A DNA stretch of 64,000 bases from positions 3,348,001 to 3,412,000 of the forward strand of contig NC_010694.1 of assembly GCF_000026185.1 (NCBI RefSeq), in the 5' to 3' direction. This stretch comes from Erwinia tasmaniensis Et1/99. Its GTDB lineage: Bacteria; Pseudomonadota; Gammaproteobacteria; Enterobacterales; Enterobacteriaceae. The position numbers and the translations under genes are program-made. A model generated the notes under the pieces. The model was not told the DNA's origin. It saw only the letters and a list, made by a program, of their open reading frames with translations, and made no database searches. Shown piece by piece: positions 8,021 to 15,888 of this stretch (position 1 is the stretch's first letter; every line of letters starts with the position of its first letter).

Positions 8021-9948
8021 TCGCGTGCCAGTGCCTCCGTCGGATTGAGGCGGGCTGCGCTGCGCGCCGGAAAATAGCCAAACGTCAGTCCGATTAACGC
8101 GGAAAAGCCGCACGCCAGCAACAGCGGTAAGGGGGTAAACACCATCGAAAACGCATTGCTTATCAGGGAGAAAACGGAGCCAAAAATCCACGATCCCAGT
8201 ATGCCGATCACGCCACCGCACGTGCAGATAGTGACCGCTTCGATCAGAAACTGATTCATGATATCCGACGGCCGGGCGCCGACAGAGAGGCGTATCCCAA
8301 TCTCATGCGTGCGTTCCGTCACCGAGACCAGCATGATGTTCATCACCCCGACGCCCCCCACCAGCAGCGAAATCGCCGCCATCGCCGTGATCAGCAGTGA
8401 CATAGAGTCAGAGGTTTTCTGTAGAGCATTTGCCAGCCTGTCGTCAGTCTGGGTAAAGAAATCCTGCTTGCCGTGCTCGCGTATCAGATGGCGTACGGCT
8501 TTACGCGTTGCCTCTGCGGGGGTTAGCGCCGCCGAAAAGCGCAAGGTGATCGCTTCCAGCGGTTTTTCCCCGGTGATCCGCTGCTGTAACGAGGTATAGG
8601 GCATCCACGCGGCCATAAAGCCTGCCACCACTTTCGGTCCGGGTTTCGAAGCAACGCCAATCACGCGCCACGGAGCGCCGGCAATCTGCACAATTTTTCC
8701 CAGCGGGTCTTCACCGCCGGGGAAAAGCGTGTCGCGCCCGGTCTCGTCGAGGATCAGAACCGGCTCTCCGTCATCGACGTCGCGCGCGGTAAATCCATTA
8801 CCCTGCACGAAGCGCAGCCCCTGTAAGGCAAAATAATCCTGCGACACGCCGGAGATCATCATTGAGGAATCCCCCCCTTTTCGTACTGCAAGGCTCATGC
8901 TGCTGACCACGGGAGAAACGCCAGACACCCACGGCAGCTTCTGCAAGCTGCTGACATCATCCATCGACAGCGCCCGCTCCATGTCAGGACGCTGACTGTT
9001 CCACCCGGTTCCCGGTCGAATTTCCAGCGTGGTGTTCCCGAGCTTGCCGATCTCGCTCATGATCGCCTGACGCGCCCCTTCACCCACGGCCATTGACGAG
9101 ACCACGGAAGAGATGCCGATGATAATCCCCAGCATGGAAAGAAAGGCGCGCATGCGGTGGCCGAGCAGCGATCGCCAGGCCATACGCACGGACTGGTGAA
9201 CGCTGCGCCCCGGCGAGGCTCGACCATTATCCTGTTCGGGCAGCGTAAGCTGACTGCGCAGCGCGCGATGACGGACATCACTTATTATCCTGCCGTCGCT
9301 GATTTCCACCGTGCGCTGGGCCTGGCGGGCAATATGGCGATCGTGCGTCACGATAATCACCGTATGACCCGCAGCGTGAAGCTGGTGCAACACGTCCATC
9401 AACGCCTGCCCGCTGACGCTGTCCAGCGCGCCGGTAGGCTCATCGGCCAGGATAATATGCGCGCCGTTGATTAACGCTCTGCAAATACTAACGCGCTGCT
9501 GCTGACCGCCTGAGAGTTGCGCCGGACGATGATGGAGACGGCTTTCCAGACCCAGCTTACGCGCCAGCATTTGTGTACGTCTGTTGCGCTCCTTTTCCGG
9601 CATTGCGGTATACAGTGCAGGAATAGCGATATTTTCTTCCGCCGTCAGATATGGCATCAGATGATAGCGTTGAAAAATAAACCCGAGATGACGGCTGCGC
9701 AGCTCGGCCAGATGCTGACTGTCGGCCTCATGTACCGGCGTACCGTTAATAAACACCTCACCAGAGGTCGGTTTATCCAGACAGCCTATAATGTTCATCA
9801 ACGTGGATTTGCCGGAGCCGGATGCGCCAACGATGGCAACCATCTCGCCTGCCGCGATCGTCAGTGAAATATCGGTCAGTACCGGCACGGTTTCCATTCC
9901 GGCGTTAAACTCCCGGTACAGGTGGCGTAGGCTGATAATCGGTTCCAT
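8017..9948 (-). CDS. MacB-like ABC transporter (ATPase plus FtsX-type permease)
   Basis: A 643-residue protein close in length to E. coli MacB (648). The ATPase half shows Walker A GASGSGKST, Q-loop, signature LSGGQQQRVSICRAL, Walker B IILADEPTGALD and an H-loop VTHD. After residue about 255 comes a first transmembrane helix (GIIIGISSVVSSMAVG), a large periplasmic domain, and three more helices at the C-terminus, as in the MacB/LolCDE type. MacB extrudes peptides and lipopeptide-like molecules from the periplasm through an outer-membrane factor. It overlaps macA-like by 1 nt and the efflux lipoprotein gene by 4 nt. In this cluster it probably moves the peptide or a lipid intermediate outward, or gives self-protection. 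Confidence 0.92.
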   Translation of the reverse strand: MEPIISLRHLYREFNAGMETVPVLTDISLTIAAGEMVAIVGASGSGKSTLMNIIGCLDKPTSGEVFINGTPVHEADSQHLAELRSRHLGFIFQRYHLMPYLTAEENIAIPALYTAMPEKERNRRTQMLARKLGLESRLHHRPAQLSGGQQQRVSICRALINGAHIILADEPTGALDSVSGQALMDVLHQLHAAGHTVIIVTHDRHIARQAQRTVEISDGRIISDVRHRALRSQLTLPEQDNGRASPGRSVHQSVRMAWRSLLGHRMRAFLSMLGIIIGISSVVSSMAVGEGARQAIMSEIGKLGNTTLEIRPGTGWNSQRPDMERALSMDDVSSLQKLPWVSGVSPVVSSMSLAVRKGGDSSMMISGVSQDYFALQGLRFVQGNGFTARDVDDGEPVLILDETGRDTLFPGGEDPLGKIVQIAGAPWRVIGVASKPGPKVVAGFMAAWMPYTSLQQRITGEKPLEAITLRFSAALTPAEATRKAVRHLIREHGKQDFFTQTDDRLANALQKTSDSMSLLITAMAAISLLVGGVGVMNIMLVSVTERTHEIGIRLSVGARPSDIMNQFLIEAVTICTCGGVIGILGSWIFGSVFSLISNAFSMVFTPLPLLLACGFSALIGLTFGYFPARSAARLNPTEALARE

Positions 9949-11102
9949 TATTTATCTGCGCCCCCGTCCTGCGCCACCACCACCGTATCACCGGCCTGCA
10001 CCCCCTCAATAACCTGCGCGTACCGGCGGTTGTTTATGCCGATGCGGATGGTGCGAGACTGCAATTTTCCGCCTTTAAAAAGGGTCACAAGGTAGCGATC
10101 TTTATCCAGCGACTGTCCGAGGGCAGCAACCGGGATGCGCAGTACGTCTTTCGCTTCGGCAATACGAATAAAAACCTGTGCCGTCATCGACGTTTTCAGC
10201 TCACGAGAGGCGTTGGGAACGGAAAATGTACCGGAGTAATAGACCGCGCTCGCCTGTTGATTAGCGCCGTTTGCTCTGCCATCCCGCTCCTCAAGCGCCT
10301 CCTGCGGCGCGGTTTGCACAAACCCCATGTGGCTGTTGTAACCTTTATCAGGGTTGGCGATAACGTAAAAGTGCAGCGGTTGGCCGGGGTGAATTTTCTG
10401 GATATCGGCTTCGGAAATACGCGTTTGCACCAGCATATTATCCAGATCGGCGAGCACCAGAATGGTCGGTGCCGTTTGAGAAGACACAATGGTTTGCCCT
10501 TCACGGGTGACAATGCCCAGCACTTCCCCATCGATCGGTGCGACGATCCGCGTATAGCCAAGATTTGCATTAGCGGTTTTTACCGCCATTTCGGCCTGCA
10601 CGATCTGCGCCTGGCTCACCTCAATTTGCTGTATCTGCGCATCGTACTGCGCCTTGGCCTGTTCAAAATCGCTGCGCACGCCGGAACCATCGCGCATCAT
10701 CATGCTTTGCCGCTGATACTCCTGGCGATAGCGCAGTAGGGTTGTCCGGGCGGAGAGCTTCTGTGCTTTGGCGCTGGCCAGCTGCGCCTGGGCATTATTC
10801 AGTTCTGACTCCTGGATTGTCGGGTCGATTTCTGCCAGAAGCTGCCCTTTTTTCACCCTGTCGCCCTGACGGACATAGAGCTTACGCAGCTGGCCATTCA
10901 CCTGCGCGCCCACGTTGACCTGCATCGCCGGTTTCAGCATTCCCGTAACCAGTACCTCTTTTTCAATATTGCCGGTGTCAATGGTCTCAAGCTGCAAACT
11001 GTCATGGGGTGCAGAGGAGAGCAGGACGGTGACTCCTGCGACGGCCAGGGCCACTATCGCCACGCCGCAGACTGCCAGCATCCAACGAGATTTACGCCTC
11101 AT
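9948..11102 (-). CDS. MacA/HlyD-like periplasmic adaptor
   Basis: A 384-residue membrane fusion protein. Residues about 7-28 form the inner-membrane anchor (MLAVCGVAIVALAVAGVTVLL). Then come a lipoyl/barrel-sandwich half-motif (VNVGAQVNGQLRKLYVRQGDRVKKGQLLAEID), a coiled-coil hairpin of about 90 residues, the second half-motif (TRIVAPIDGEVLGIVTREGQTIV) and beta-barrel domains. It would bridge the inner-membrane transporter to the outer-membrane factor. It overlaps the C39-ABC gene by ATGA and macB-like by 1 nt, so it may serve either transporter. It resembles MacA more than the HlyD of colicin V systems, judging from length and the EVLVTG start of the mature part. Confidence 0.92.
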   Translation of the reverse strand: MRRKSRWMLAVCGVAIVALAVAGVTVLLSSAPHDSLQLETIDTGNIEKEVLVTGMLKPAMQVNVGAQVNGQLRKLYVRQGDRVKKGQLLAEIDPTIQESELNNAQAQLASAKAQKLSARTTLLRYRQEYQRQSMMMRDGSGVRSDFEQAKAQYDAQIQQIEVSQAQIVQAEMAVKTANANLGYTRIVAPIDGEVLGIVTREGQTIVSSQTAPTILVLADLDNMLVQTRISEADIQKIHPGQPLHFYVIANPDKGYNSHMGFVQTAPQEALEERDGRANGANQQASAVYYSGTFSVPNASRELKTSMTAQVFIRIAEAKDVLRIPVAALGQSLDKDRYLVTLFKGGKLQSRTIRIGINNRRYAQVIEGVQAGDTVVVAQDGGADK

Positions 11103-13207
11103 GTGCAGGCTCCTGTGCGGGTGAGTTTGCCGTCAACCAGCTGATAAACCTGCTGGAACTGCGAGAGAACCGCGTCGCTATGAGTGACGACGATCAGCGA
11201 TTTTCCATATTTTTGACAATGTGAACGGATAGCGTCCATCACGATAACGGTGGTTTCGTCGTCCAGGTTCGCGGTAGGCTCGTCCAGCAGTAAAACCGGT
11301 CGTGAGCTGTACATCGCCCGCGCCAGCAGCAAACGCTGACGCTGACCAAGAGACAATGCGGCGTTGTTTTCACGCACCAGCGCATCAATACCGCCGGGTA
11401 ATCCCTTCACCACGTCGCCGAGGGCGAGCGATTCCAACAGTGCCTCAATCAGGCTACGGTCGCGGTCGCGGTAACCGGCATCAAACAGGGTGATGTTCTC
11501 GCGCACCGAGGCGTTGAACAAAATATCTTCCTGACTTTGCAGGCAGACAAACTGTGCCAGATGCTGGCGGGGTAACGGCGTGTTCCCGGCATAGCACGTG
11601 CCTGCCTGTGGAGAAAATAGCCCGGCCATCAGGCGCAGTAAGGTGCTCTTGCCTGAACCGGATTCGCCGACAATGGCAATCTGCTCACCGGCGGTCAGGG
11701 TGAGAGAAATGGAATCCAGAATGGTTTTCTCCGGGTCGTAGCCATAGTCAATGCCTTCAAAATGAAGATCGGGAACGCTGTCGATCGGCTGTTGACCCGG
11801 CAGCAGCGGTTCACCGGCATTGTCCCGTTGAGGGAACAGGCTGTGCGCTCGCGTATCAATGATATGCAGCTGCGATTTCTGGATAATAGAGAAAAAGATC
11901 CTCGTGACGTACGAGGTAAATATCTGGCGCAAAAAGCTGTAGGCGAAAAAGTCACCCAGTGAGATAAGTTTACCGTGCACCATCGGCAGCACCATCAGCA
12001 TAAACACCACCATCTCCAGGCTTCCCGTCAGCTGATAAAGCCCCTCTTTTACCTGCTGGTAAATTTTCTGACGCTGGAGGCTGGAGAACAGGTCGCGACT
12101 GAACCAGGCAAACTGCGCCTGACGCTGGCTTTCCATCCCGGCGGTTTTCACCGTCAGAATGCCCTGTAGCGTTTCCATGAAAAAGTCGTTGAGAGCGGCA
12201 CTCTTCAGCTGTAGCTGCTGGGTATACCAACGATCGCGTATCACCGCCCACACGCTGATCAGCCCCATTATCGTCACCCCGGCCACGGAAATGGCCGCCA
12301 GCACCGGCGCAATCCAGAACATGATGGCGAGGGCGATAGCGCAGATGACCCAGTCGCAGCGCAGCCCGTTATCCAGCTCAATTTTTTGCAACAGGCCGCT
12401 CTGCCAGGCCGTGAAACGACTGAATATCTCCCCCGGCGCACGTTTCTCAAAGAAACGCAGGGGGTTACTAAGCAGGCGAGAGAACCCCAGCCCGCTGTTG
12501 ATTAACACAAAACGCTTTATAAACCGTTCGCTGATGACCCTGACGCCCAGCGCCATCAGGGTGGAGGCAATAAACGCGACGATAAACCAACCATAGGGGA
12601 AAGCGCCGTTATCCTCGTTGGAAAAAGCCTGATTAATGGTGTTGCTGACCATCGTGGGCATCAGAAACAGGGTGAGCGCAACGAGAAACGTTAGCAGCAT
12701 CAGCCGGTAGATACCGGGCACGGCGGCGGTTTCCTTGAGGCTCATGGCTTGCCGCGCGCTTTTGTGTTCTGCCACCTGGGATAATTCAGGGTCAGGCGAG
12801 AGATCCTGTTCGGGTTCGACAATCAGCGCATAACCGCTGATCTCCTGCTTGAGCGCCGCAAAAGGCAGCCATTGCTCTCCTACCGCCGGGTTCATTACGC
12901 AGGCGTGATTACCCTTGCGCCAGGCCAGCAAAACATAGTGGCTGGCTCCGTAATGCAAAATGGCGGGTAGCGGCAGATCGCTCAGCTCCTGATGTTCAAA
13001 CATCACTGGCGTGGTAGCGATCCCCAGCCGGGTCAGGATATTCATCAGCGTGTTGAGGGAAGTGCCGTGATCGGAAGCCGGAAAAACCTCGCGCAGGGTT
13101 TCGAGCGATACGCTGTGTCCCTGAGTGTGTGCCAGCATCGCCGCGCAGGCCAGACCGCATTCGTTGGTCTCTTCCTGGAAGATTAGATGGGGGATCGTTG
13201 TTTTCAT
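11099..13207 (-). CDS. C39-peptidase-containing ABC exporter (double-glycine leader processing), with an Asp-to-Asn change
   Basis: A 702-residue bacteriocin-type exporter. Residues 8-130 are a C39 peptidase: Gln11, catalytic Cys17 in NECGLACAAML and His90 in SHYVLL. The third triad position, normally Asp in a DP motif 16 residues after the His, is Asn106 here (VMNPAVG). Next come about six transmembrane helices (about 165-440), then an ABC ATPase with GESGSGKST, LSLGQRQRLLLARAM, VLLLDEPTANLD and VVTHSD. The enzyme would cut the leader of the DUF4762-like peptide after GG and export the core. The start at 13207 is preferred because the homology begins there and upstream residues lie in the acyltransferase gene. 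Asn at this site may lower activity or be a natural variant. Confidence 0.93.
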   Translation of the reverse strand: MKTTIPHLIFQEETNECGLACAAMLAHTQGHSVSLETLREVFPASDHGTSLNTLMNILTRLGIATTPVMFEHQELSDLPLPAILHYGASHYVLLAWRKGNHACVMNPAVGEQWLPFAALKQEISGYALIVEPEQDLSPDPELSQVAEHKSARQAMSLKETAAVPGIYRLMLLTFLVALTLFLMPTMVSNTINQAFSNEDNGAFPYGWFIVAFIASTLMALGVRVISERFIKRFVLINSGLGFSRLLSNPLRFFEKRAPGEIFSRFTAWQSGLLQKIELDNGLRCDWVICAIALAIMFWIAPVLAAISVAGVTIMGLISVWAVIRDRWYTQQLQLKSAALNDFFMETLQGILTVKTAGMESQRQAQFAWFSRDLFSSLQRQKIYQQVKEGLYQLTGSLEMVVFMLMVLPMVHGKLISLGDFFAYSFLRQIFTSYVTRIFFSIIQKSQLHIIDTRAHSLFPQRDNAGEPLLPGQQPIDSVPDLHFEGIDYGYDPEKTILDSISLTLTAGEQIAIVGESGSGKSTLLRLMAGLFSPQAGTCYAGNTPLPRQHLAQFVCLQSQEDILFNASVRENITLFDAGYRDRDRSLIEALLESLALGDVVKGLPGGIDALVRENNAALSLGQRQRLLLARAMYSSRPVLLLDEPTANLDDETTVIVMDAIRSHCQKYGKSLIVVTHSDAVLSQFQQVYQLVDGKLTRTGACT

Positions 13208-13215
13208 TATCAGGT

Positions 13216-14166
13216 TCAGTGATTGATAAAATAGAGGGAGTGGCTGTGCCAGAGCAGCCACTCCTGCGGGTGTTGCCGTAAAGTCTGTTCAATGATGCAG
13301 GGCAGGGCGTTCGCAACGGTTTTCGCGGCAACCGGGGGATAAATATGGATTTTCAGACCACGGTCATAATAGAGGTGATAAAACACCACCGGTGCGGAGA
13401 TAACCCCGGAAAGGCGTACTACGCCGTTGTGTAGTTTCGCGGCGCGGCCAAACAGGCGGCAGGGAAGTTTAGCCGCCGGCGCACCCTGCGCATGCACGGT
13501 GTAGTCTGGCGAGATATCGGGAAAAATAATCATGTTTTGCTGGCCAGCGGCCACATCGGCGATCAGCGACATCAGGTTACTGGCCAGCGCTTTATTTTCC
13601 TGATGAATCGAACAGTAAGAGAGCGAGATCCCGCCCATTGCGCGGGCGCGTTGGTTATAGATCTCTGCGCTTGAGGAGACCACCACGCTGGCTTTTCCCG
13701 GAGTGACGCTGGCTGCTACCATCGCGGCGAGAACATCTGACACGGCATGCAGAGGAGCAAGGATAACCGGCGTCTTCTCACGATGCAGCGGCGCTACCAC
13801 CGCATCCAGTTCTGTGGCACAGGCCTGGATTTGACGCAGTAAGCCCCTGTTTTGCCCCCAGGTTGCGGCTTCCTCCAGCAGGCGGCGGCGCACCGCTATC
13901 CATGCCGCATTAATCCGTCCAGACTGGCCCGTCAGGCAACGAAAATTCTCAGTCGCCACCGCATTTTGCAAACGGAAAGCACGCCCGGTGATGCGCATTG
14001 CGCAGAGCAGGCGCGCAACGGCGAGCACCCCCGGAATATGCCCGTAGCGCAGCACCTTGCGCAAAACGCCGATCGCCGCACGCGAAACATAGCGGCGCAG
14101 CGCGTAGAGCGTTCCGATAGCATTTTTAAAACTGAAGACGCTCCAGACAATAAAAAACCTGATCAC
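13216..14166 (-). CDS. LpxL/HtrB-like acyltransferase, possible peptide or lipid modifying enzyme
   Basis: A 316-residue protein with GTG start at 14166. The pattern fits the bacterial lipid A acyltransferase family: an N-terminal hydrophobic/basic helix, a catalytic-region His in ILAPLHAVSDVLAAM (about residue 138), a central IIFPDISPDY, and the C-terminal HPQEWLLWHSHSLYF like the closing motif of LpxL. LpxL enzymes use an HX4(D/E) motif, whereas the nearest acid here is HX3D, so the active site may differ. Lipid A enzymes use acyl-ACP donors, and the cluster supplies its own ACP and synthase, so it may transfer the cluster's acyl chain to the exported peptide or to a membrane lipid. The acceptor is pure inference. 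Confidence 0.72.
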   Translation of the reverse strand: MIRFFIVWSVFSFKNAIGTLYALRRYVSRAAIGVLRKVLRYGHIPGVLAVARLLCAMRITGRAFRLQNAVATENFRCLTGQSGRINAAWIAVRRRLLEEAATWGQNRGLLRQIQACATELDAVVAPLHREKTPVILAPLHAVSDVLAAMVAASVTPGKASVVVSSSAEIYNQRARAMGGISLSYCSIHQENKALASNLMSLIADVAAGQQNMIIFPDISPDYTVHAQGAPAAKLPCRLFGRAAKLHNGVVRLSGVISAPVVFYHLYYDRGLKIHIYPPVAAKTVANALPCIIEQTLRQHPQEWLLWHSHSLYFINH

Positions 14167-14171
14167 GGGGA

Positions 14172-14843
14172 TTAGTTATCCTTTTTGAGCAGCTTCTGCA
14201 TACGCTGGGCAAACTCAGGGAAATCACGATCCTGAGCGACAACATAGCGCTTATTAATAATAAACATCGGCGTAGCGTTAATCGCGTAATGACGCGTTAT
14301 GTCAGCCATATCATCAATACGCTGTTTAACAGCATCGCTTTGGCGCACGGACTGATATTTTTCCACGTCGATATCATTCTTTTTCAGCCATGACACCAGT
14401 GCATTTTCATTATTAAGATCGATATTACGTGCAATAATGGCGTTGTAGGCGCTGTCGCGATATTGCTCCTCAACCCCCATTTCCGTGAGCGTGGCAAATA
14501 TCGGCGCGTAGGCAGCAAGACCGCTGCCGCCGCCGGCAATATGGATCGTTTTAAATACGCTGCCCGCAGGGAGTGAGCGAGAAAACTTGGCGAGATCTTC
14601 TTCATTAGCAGCGCAGTAATGGCAGCCGTAGGACATGACTTCGATAATGCTGTGATCTTCTTTTATCGGGCTACTGACAACCTGTTCTCTACTCACCTCA
14701 CGCAATGACTGGGTTTGGCTATTGTCACCCGCAAAGGTATTAAAGACAAAAAGGTGATAGTACAGCACCGTTATCAGTGAAGACGTAACGACCAGAAATA
14801 GCGAATAGCCGACAATAGCAATCGGTTTGAACTTCATAGACAT
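14172..14843 (-). CDS. Membrane-anchored DsbA-like thiol:disulfide oxidoreductase
   Basis: A 223-residue protein with one N-terminal transmembrane helix (about 8-29, IAIVGYSLFLVVTSSLITVL) and a periplasmic thioredoxin-fold domain. The active site is Cys74-His-Tyr-Cys77 in MSYGCHYCAANEED, and the cis-proline loop is seen in INATPMFIINKRYVV. The CHYC site and helical insertion match DsbA. Standing between the Cys-rich peptide gene and the acyltransferase gene, it probably forms disulfides in the exported peptide. A second in-frame ATG at 14837 is also possible. It lies 14 nt downstream of an intercistronic hairpin and 5 nt upstream of the acyltransferase start. Confidence 0.88.
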   Translation of the reverse strand: MSMKFKPIAIVGYSLFLVVTSSLITVLYYHLFVFNTFAGDNSQTQSLREVSREQVVSSPIKEDHSIIEVMSYGCHYCAANEEDLAKFSRSLPAGSVFKTIHIAGGGSGLAAYAPIFATLTEMGVEEQYRDSAYNAIIARNIDLNNENALVSWLKKNDIDVEKYQSVRQSDAVKQRIDDMADITRHYAINATPMFIINKRYVVAQDRDFPEFAQRMQKLLKKDN

Positions 14844-14867
14844 AATTTTCTCATCTCTGCAGAAAGA

Positions 14868-14899
14868 AATGCCCGGAGGGCATATTTCATCCGGGCATT
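14868..14899 (-). terminator. Hairpin between the peptide gene and the modification/export genes
   Basis: AATGCCCGG (14868-14876) and CCGGGCATT (14891-14899) form a perfect 9-bp stem with a 14-nt loop. On the minus strand it follows the peptide stop by 14 nt and is followed by TTCTTTCT. Such partly effective terminators are common after precursor-peptide genes, keeping peptide mRNA in excess over the downstream enzymes. Confidence 0.6.
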
Positions 14900-14913
14900 A
14901 GTTAATTAACGAC

Positions 14914-15108
14914 TTAGTTTAAAATGCCGCCGCAGTTGCTTGCGTTTACATCTTTCATGCTGGTCGTCGTACCGTGTTTGTCTGTGCAGGTGGTGATCAT
15001 TTTACACGCGGTTACGCCGCCTGAGGTCACGTTCTGATATTTGATTTCACAGGTCTTACAGGTCCCACCAACAACGGTTGCAGCTTCGACAGCAGTCATT
15101 TTTTTCAT
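14914..15108 (-). CDS. Double-glycine, five-cysteine precursor peptide (DUF4762-like), putative microcin/RiPP
   Basis: A 64-residue peptide. The leader MKKMTAVEAATVVGG ends in the GG cleavage motif of C39-processed bacteriocins; the predicted core is 49 residues starting TCKTCEIKYQ and holds Cys at core positions 2, 5, 20, 26 and 44, with a TCTDKHG motif. I recognise this as like the DUF4762 family of small enterobacterial proteins, whose function is not established. The start is well supported: GGAG lies 7 nt upstream of ATG 15108, and the longer frame to 15168 adds residues with no leader character. Downstream genes give oxidation (DsbA-like), acylation (LpxL-like) and export (C39-ABC), consistent with a modified, secreted peptide. 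Whether it is antibacterial, a signal or a structural lipid carrier is unknown. No separate immunity gene is evident. Confidence 0.85.
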   Translation of the reverse strand: MKKMTAVEAATVVGGTCKTCEIKYQNVTSGGVTACKMITTCTDKHGTTTSMKDVNASNCGGILN

Positions 15109-15137
15109 TTCAGTTCTCCATACGTTGAGTAAAACCA

Positions 15138-15183
15138 CGTGCAATAGCACGCGGCGAAATATCGGCAAATCATTTCACCGATA
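15138..15183 (-). promoter_or_regulatory. Two hairpins in the leader upstream of the precursor peptide gene
   Basis: Between the LuxR-type gene and the peptide gene the minus strand can fold TATCGG/CCGATA (arms at 15178-15183 and 15160-15165) and then CGTGC/GCACG (15147-15151 and 15138-15142, 4-nt loop). The first may end the fimbrial/LuxR transcript and the second may sit in the peptide mRNA leader. The flanking sequence is AT-rich and could hold a separate peptide promoter, but no clean -35/-10 pair was identified. Confidence 0.35.
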
Positions 15184-15205
15184 ATTTTTTAAATATATTG
15201 TTAAG

Positions 15206-15865
15206 TTAAGGAATGATTTCTTTAACGACTTCAAACAAGGCAATATTGTTTTTGATATTTAATCTTTTCATCAGCAGGCGCTTAACATAGCTCAAGCGGC
15301 GTATATTTACGCCCACTTCATCAGAAATTTCAGAAAGTGACTTACCTTTAAGCAGCTCTTCTATTAGCCACCACTCATGGGATGAAATCGTATAATTCAC
15401 ATCACCGCTTCGTAATTTATTTCGGGTGTCGTTAACCAGTGAAAAACTGAATCGACTCTCATTCCCTTTTTTTTCAAACAGCCCAAGAAAGAAGGATTTT
15501 ATATGTTTAACCTCCTCGCTTTTGAGCAACCAATGAGCATCAGGTAGCAAAGTGTACAGCGTAGAAAAAAGAGGCATATTATGTTTACTTAATACGATAA
15601 TCAGCTTTTTGTTCTCATGCTGATAAACGTCTTTTATTACGTTCAGCGCACGAAAACGCTCCTGCGGCAAGCTGTCAAGGTCGCAAAACACCCACATACG
15701 ACAATCATCTTTCACTTTTTTCTTTAAATTTTCGAGAAAATAGCCATAGTCGTCCGTTGCGGAATAAAAAACGTCTTTTCCTTCTTCAAAGGAATTTAAA
15801 AGTGCTGTTTTTATCCCTTGCGAAAAATAGATATTTTTATCGAAAAGTAAACACTGATACATCAT
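15206..15865 (-). CDS. LuxR/FixJ-type transcriptional regulator at the end of the fimbrial operon
   Basis: A 219-residue protein. The N-terminal about 130 residues have a receiver-like alternation of strands and helices (MYQCLLFDKNIYFSQGIKTALL, MWVFCDLDSL, KLIIVLSKHNMPLF) but no full phosphorylation-site set is evident, so it may be a pseudo-receiver. The C-terminal about 60 residues are a LuxR-type HTH: WWLIEELLKGKSLSEISDEV, then a recognition helix and LMKRLNIKNN. It follows the last fimbrial gene by 23 nt on the same strand and precedes the precursor-peptide gene by 97 nt. It could control fimbriae, the peptide cluster or both. Similar regulators accompany many enterobacterial fimbrial loci. 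Confidence 0.75.
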   Translation of the reverse strand: MMYQCLLFDKNIYFSQGIKTALLNSFEEGKDVFYSATDDYGYFLENLKKKVKDDCRMWVFCDLDSLPQERFRALNVIKDVYQHENKKLIIVLSKHNMPLFSTLYTLLPDAHWLLKSEEVKHIKSFFLGLFEKKGNESRFSFSLVNDTRNKLRSGDVNYTISSHEWWLIEELLKGKSLSEISDEVGVNIRRLSYVKRLLMKRLNIKNNIALFEVVKEIIP

Positions 15866-15888
15866 GCCTCACATCCCTGTTGATGACG

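Noticed and set aside
14914..15168. 84-residue version of the precursor peptide
   Set aside because: The added 20 residues break the GG-leader pattern, and a good ribosome binding site stands before the ATG at 15108.
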